The translations under genes and the position numbers were made by a program. Below the pieces are notes generated by a model. It did no database searches. It was not told where the DNA came from and saw only the letters and a list, made by a program, of their open reading frames with translations. This document shows positions 59,976 through 64,000 of a stretch of DNA of 64,000 nt, one piece after another (position 1 is the stretch's first letter; the number at the start of each line of letters is the position of its first letter). Source of the stretch: RYN-230 sp963711705. GTDB lineage: Bacteria; Actinomycetota; Actinomycetes; Streptosporangiales; Streptosporangiaceae. The stretch is from contig CAVQFM010000008.1 of assembly GCA_963711705.1 (NCBI GenBank), forward strand, positions 62,001-126,000. The letters run 5' to 3'.

Positions 59976-60622
59976 TCAGTCCTCTGGCGCGTCCGCCGGC
60001 CGGAGGCCAGCGAACCCGCTGCGCTGAGCGGCATACGCGGACAAGATACCTACCGCGCTAACGCCATTGTGCAGGTCGCCCTGGGTGAACCGGTCCACCG
60101 CACGGTCCAGGGCCACCCAGCCGACCACCAGCTGCGCCTCCTCGTGCACCCGCACGTAGCTCCGCTGAGCCGCCGGGGCCAGACTGAGGCCACGAGCCAG
60201 AAATACCCGGATACGCTCGGTGCTTATCCCCGGCGAGGAGTAGAAATCGACCAGTACCCGCCAGTCACCAGCCCGGTACCCGGTTTCCTCCAGCAGTTCC
60301 CGGGCCGCGGCGAGCTGCAGCGGCTCCCCGGCCACGTCGCGCAGCCCGGCGGGCAGTTCCCAGAGCAGGCGGCCGACCGGGTGCCGGTACTGGCGGATCA
60401 GCAGGACCCGGCCCGCCTCGTCCAGGGCGGCCACCGCGACGGCCCCGGGATGCTGCAGTACCTGCCGGGCCACCACCCCGCCGTCTGGCATCCGGACCTG
60501 GTCGGTGCGCAGCGTCACGATCGGGCCGCACGCATCCTCGGTGGCGGACACCACCGGCCAGTGCTGTGGCACGTCCCGCAGCGGGATCCCTGGCTCGCCG
60601 GGGATGAGGGGCGCAGCGGGGC

Positions 60623-60626
<4 letters not shown>
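59976..60626 (-). CDS. NUDIX hydrolase (ADP-ribose pyrophosphatase-like)
   Basis: The 216-residue protein has the full Nudix box, GLRDVAGEP followed by LAAARELLEETGY (GX5EX7REUXEEXGU). The upstream HPGAVAVAALDEAGRVLLIRQ and RHPVGRLLWELPAG resemble ADP-ribose pyrophosphatase-type enzymes, and FYSSPGIS follows as in that subgroup. It should hydrolyse ADP-ribose or a similar nucleoside diphosphate. GTG 60626 overlaps the pyrG stop (GTGA). Confidence 0.92.
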
Positions 60627-62323
<1,697 letters not shown>

Positions 62324-62454
62324 GTGAAGGCTCCCGTGGTCGTGCGATGCGGGAAAGAACCCGCCGGTCCACGGACCATCAGAATATCAGCCACCTGGTA
62401 TCACCTGGTCCCAGGACACACCTAGCCGGCCCGCAGCCTGCCCGCAGCCGCGGT

Positions 62455-63384
62455 TCAGTACACGGTCGAGGTGCTCGGCTCACCCCCGGCGCGGCCCAGC
62501 ACCCCGTCCCGGGATCCGGCCCGCTGTCCCTCGCCGGCCTCACCGAACCGGGCCAGGGCCACCGCGCAGGCGACCGCGAGGACAAAGCCGGCCACCGCCA
62601 CGATAGTCAGCCCGGGCCGGGTGTGGTCGCCCAGGAACAGGATGCCGATCAGCGCGGGTGGCGCGGTCTCGGCCAGGACCACCGCCGCGGTGGCCACGGT
62701 CACGCTGCCGCTCTCCAGCGCGGTGGCATACAGCATGAACGATACGATCCCCGCCGCGGCCAGGGCGTAGGCAGCCGGGTCACGGACCAGTTCGGTCAGC
62801 GAGAAACCGGGCAGCACCCGGGCGGCGACGGCCAGGACCCCGTAGCCGAGGCCAGCCACCGCGCCGAGAGCCGGGGTCCGGGCCGCCCGGCCCAGCCGGG
62901 AGGCCGCCACGCCAGCTACCGCGATCCCGGCCACCGCCAGGATGAGCGCGAACTTGAACTGCCCGCTGACGCCGGTGGCGCCCTGGGCGCCGGCCGACGT
63001 GCCGAGCAGCCCGACGCCGACGACGACCCCACCCACCGCCAGCCATTCCCGCCAGGCCAGCTCGACGTGGATCAGCCAGGCGGCCAGCACCGCAGTCACC
63101 GCCAGGTTGCCCGCGATCATGGCCTGCACGGCGAACAGCGGCAGCCGCCGCAGCGCGACCAGCTGGGCGAGGAAACCGACCATGTCCAGGCCCAGGCTGG
63201 CCAGGAAACGCCACTGCCGCAGCAACCGCACGACCAGGCCGGGATCGACCCGGCCCAGGGCGGCCGACGGCTGGGGGCGGTCCGCGGAACGGCGGCTGGC
63301 CGCGCGCACCGCCACGGCCTGCATGACGGCGGCGATCCCATAGCAAAAGGCAGCCACCACCGCGGCCACCAGGCTGGCCAACAC
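62455..63384 (-). CDS. DMT/EamA-like multi-spanning transporter
   Basis: The 309-residue protein has about nine to ten hydrophobic helices in the two-repeat arrangement of drug/metabolite transporters, with AAVMQAVAVRAASRR after the first helix, LPLFAVQAMIAGNLAVTAVL and the matching second-half region LYATALESGSVTVATAAVVLAETAPP. A hydrophilic tail of about 35 residues ends the protein. The start is GTG 63384. The substrate is unknown. It is upstream of pyrG by 131 bases in the same direction. Confidence 0.82.
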   Translation of the reverse strand: MLASLVAAVVAAFCYGIAAVMQAVAVRAASRRSADRPQPSAALGRVDPGLVVRLLRQWRFLASLGLDMVGFLAQLVALRRLPLFAVQAMIAGNLAVTAVLAAWLIHVELAWREWLAVGGVVVGVGLLGTSAGAQGATGVSGQFKFALILAVAGIAVAGVAASRLGRAARTPALGAVAGLGYGVLAVAARVLPGFSLTELVRDPAAYALAAAGIVSFMLYATALESGSVTVATAAVVLAETAPPALIGILFLGDHTRPGLTIVAVAGFVLAVACAVALARFGEAGEGQRAGSRDGVLGRAGGEPSTSTVY

Positions 63385-63495
63385 AACTAGGACACTACGC
63401 TGAGGGTTTTCGCGCCGGCTACTCAGCTACCGGCCCGGGGCCTGGAAAAATCCGGCAAAGGCAGCAAAAGCCAGCTATAGCCCCCGGCTCAGTGA

Positions 63496-64000
63496 CTATT
63501 CCGTGACTCCGGCGACACCGCACGCGGCCAGCCCAGCCCGGGCCGCGGCCGCATCGGTGAACCGCAGGCTGCGGATGCCCAGCGCGGCAGCGGCCGCCAC
63601 ATTGTCCGCCCGGTCGTCGAGGAATACCACGTCGGAGGGGCCGGCACCGAGCACCCCCAGCGCGGCCCGGAAGCAGTCCGGCTCCGGCTTGGCGGTCTTC
63701 AGGAAGCAGCTGAACAGCAGGTGCTCGAAGTAGGCAGCCATCGGCAGTTCCGGCACGGCCAGCGCCACGTCCTCGGGCGCGTTGGACAGCACGGCCAGCC
63801 GGTGGCCCGCCGCGGCCAGCCCAGCGGCCAGGTCCACCGAGGCGGGCTGGAGGTGCAGCCAGGACTCGGTATCCAGCCGGCTCAGTTCCGCGATCTGCGG
63901 ACCGGTGAACCGGGTGCCGAGCCAGGCGGCCACCTGCTGCCAGTACGCCGTGGTATCCAGCACCGCCCGGTCATAGTCCAGCCGGTAGTGCCAGTAAGCG
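63496..64000 (-). CDS. HAD-family hydrolase (5' part outside the window)
   Basis: At least 167 residues of a HAD-IA type hydrolase are visible. The reading frame continues to the right edge (YWHYRLDYDRAVLDTTAY), so the N-terminal motif I with the nucleophilic Asp lies beyond 64000. Present are motif II in LAVLSNAPEDVALAV, motif III with Lys in KTAKPEPDCFRAALG and motif IV in DVVFLDDRADNVAAAAALG. Such enzymes dephosphorylate small metabolites or dehalogenate acids; substrate unknown. Confidence 0.88.
   Translation of the reverse strand, partial: AYWHYRLDYDRAVLDTTAYWQQVAAWLGTRFTGPQIAELSRLDTESWLHLQPASVDLAAGLAAAGHRLAVLSNAPEDVALAVPELPMAAYFEHLLFSCFLKTAKPEPDCFRAALGVLGAGPSDVVFLDDRADNVAAAAALGIRSLRFTDAAAARAGLAACGVAGVTE

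Overview
The window is a stretch of very GC-rich actinobacterial chromosome. Coding density is high, GTG starts are common, and many neighbouring genes overlap by 1 to 14 bases (ATGA or GTGA junctions). The right-hand third carries the block der-cmk-tyrA-aroH-rluB-scpB-scpA-(RHH gene)-parA-xerD-ald-nudix-pyrG, which is typical of Streptomyces and Streptosporangiales-like filamentous actinomycetes. An XRE/DUF5753 plus DUF397 pair and rare TTA codons in two genes also point to a developmentally complex actinomycete. The genus cannot be named from the sequence. I saw no rRNA, tRNA, CRISPR array, intact insertion sequence or prophage.

Left part (1-9.3 kb) is a mixed accessory region. It holds the start of an ABC ATPase gene running off the left edge, a decayed XRE regulator/membrane-protein pair, a quinone reductase, a frameshifted DinB/DUF664 gene, a divergent TetR/MFS efflux pair with an inverted-repeat operator, an Rpf-like transglycosylase, an alpha/beta hydrolase, and a hydroxypyruvate isomerase next to an L-2-hydroxyglutarate oxidase.

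Region 9.6-15.6 kb is one tightly coupled six-gene operon: phosphodiester glycosidase (NAGPA fold), decaprenyl-phosphate phosphoribosyltransferase (UbiA), DprE2-like reductase, OmpR-type response regulator, histidine kinase and an epimerase-like SDR. It looks like a partial decaprenyl-phospho-arabinose pathway wired to its own two-component system; DprE1 is absent. Region 16.5-22.1 kb is a complete branched-chain amino-acid type ABC transporter (livG-F-H-M and a substrate-binding lipoprotein) closed by a strong hairpin and followed by a TetR gene.

Region 22.1-34.7 kb holds a response-regulator remnant, an ArsR/permease operon, a glycoside hydrolase family 2 gene, SbcD/SbcC nuclease, a Ski2-like helicase and a tandem PAP2 phosphatase. 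Region 34.9-43.7 kb holds a secreted sedolisin (S53) with a TTA codon in its signal-peptide region, another quinone reductase, a YceI/MarR divergent pair, an aldo-keto reductase, a PaiB-like protein, a VOC protein and a MEDS-STAS/anti-sigma-kinase pair. Region 43.7-47.8 kb is a cytochrome oxidase assembly operon (SCO fusion, propeller-like lipoprotein, CtaG). A secreted trypsin-like protease and the XRE/DUF397 pair follow, then the conserved housekeeping block to the right edge, where a HAD hydrolase gene is cut.

A recurring oddity is single-base frameshifts: nine are visible, several in genes expected to be important (der, scpB, xerD). All catalytic motifs survive on both sides of those breaks, so I favour sequencing or assembly indels for most of them. 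The XRE/membrane pair at the left, by contrast, is also truncated and is probably a true remnant.
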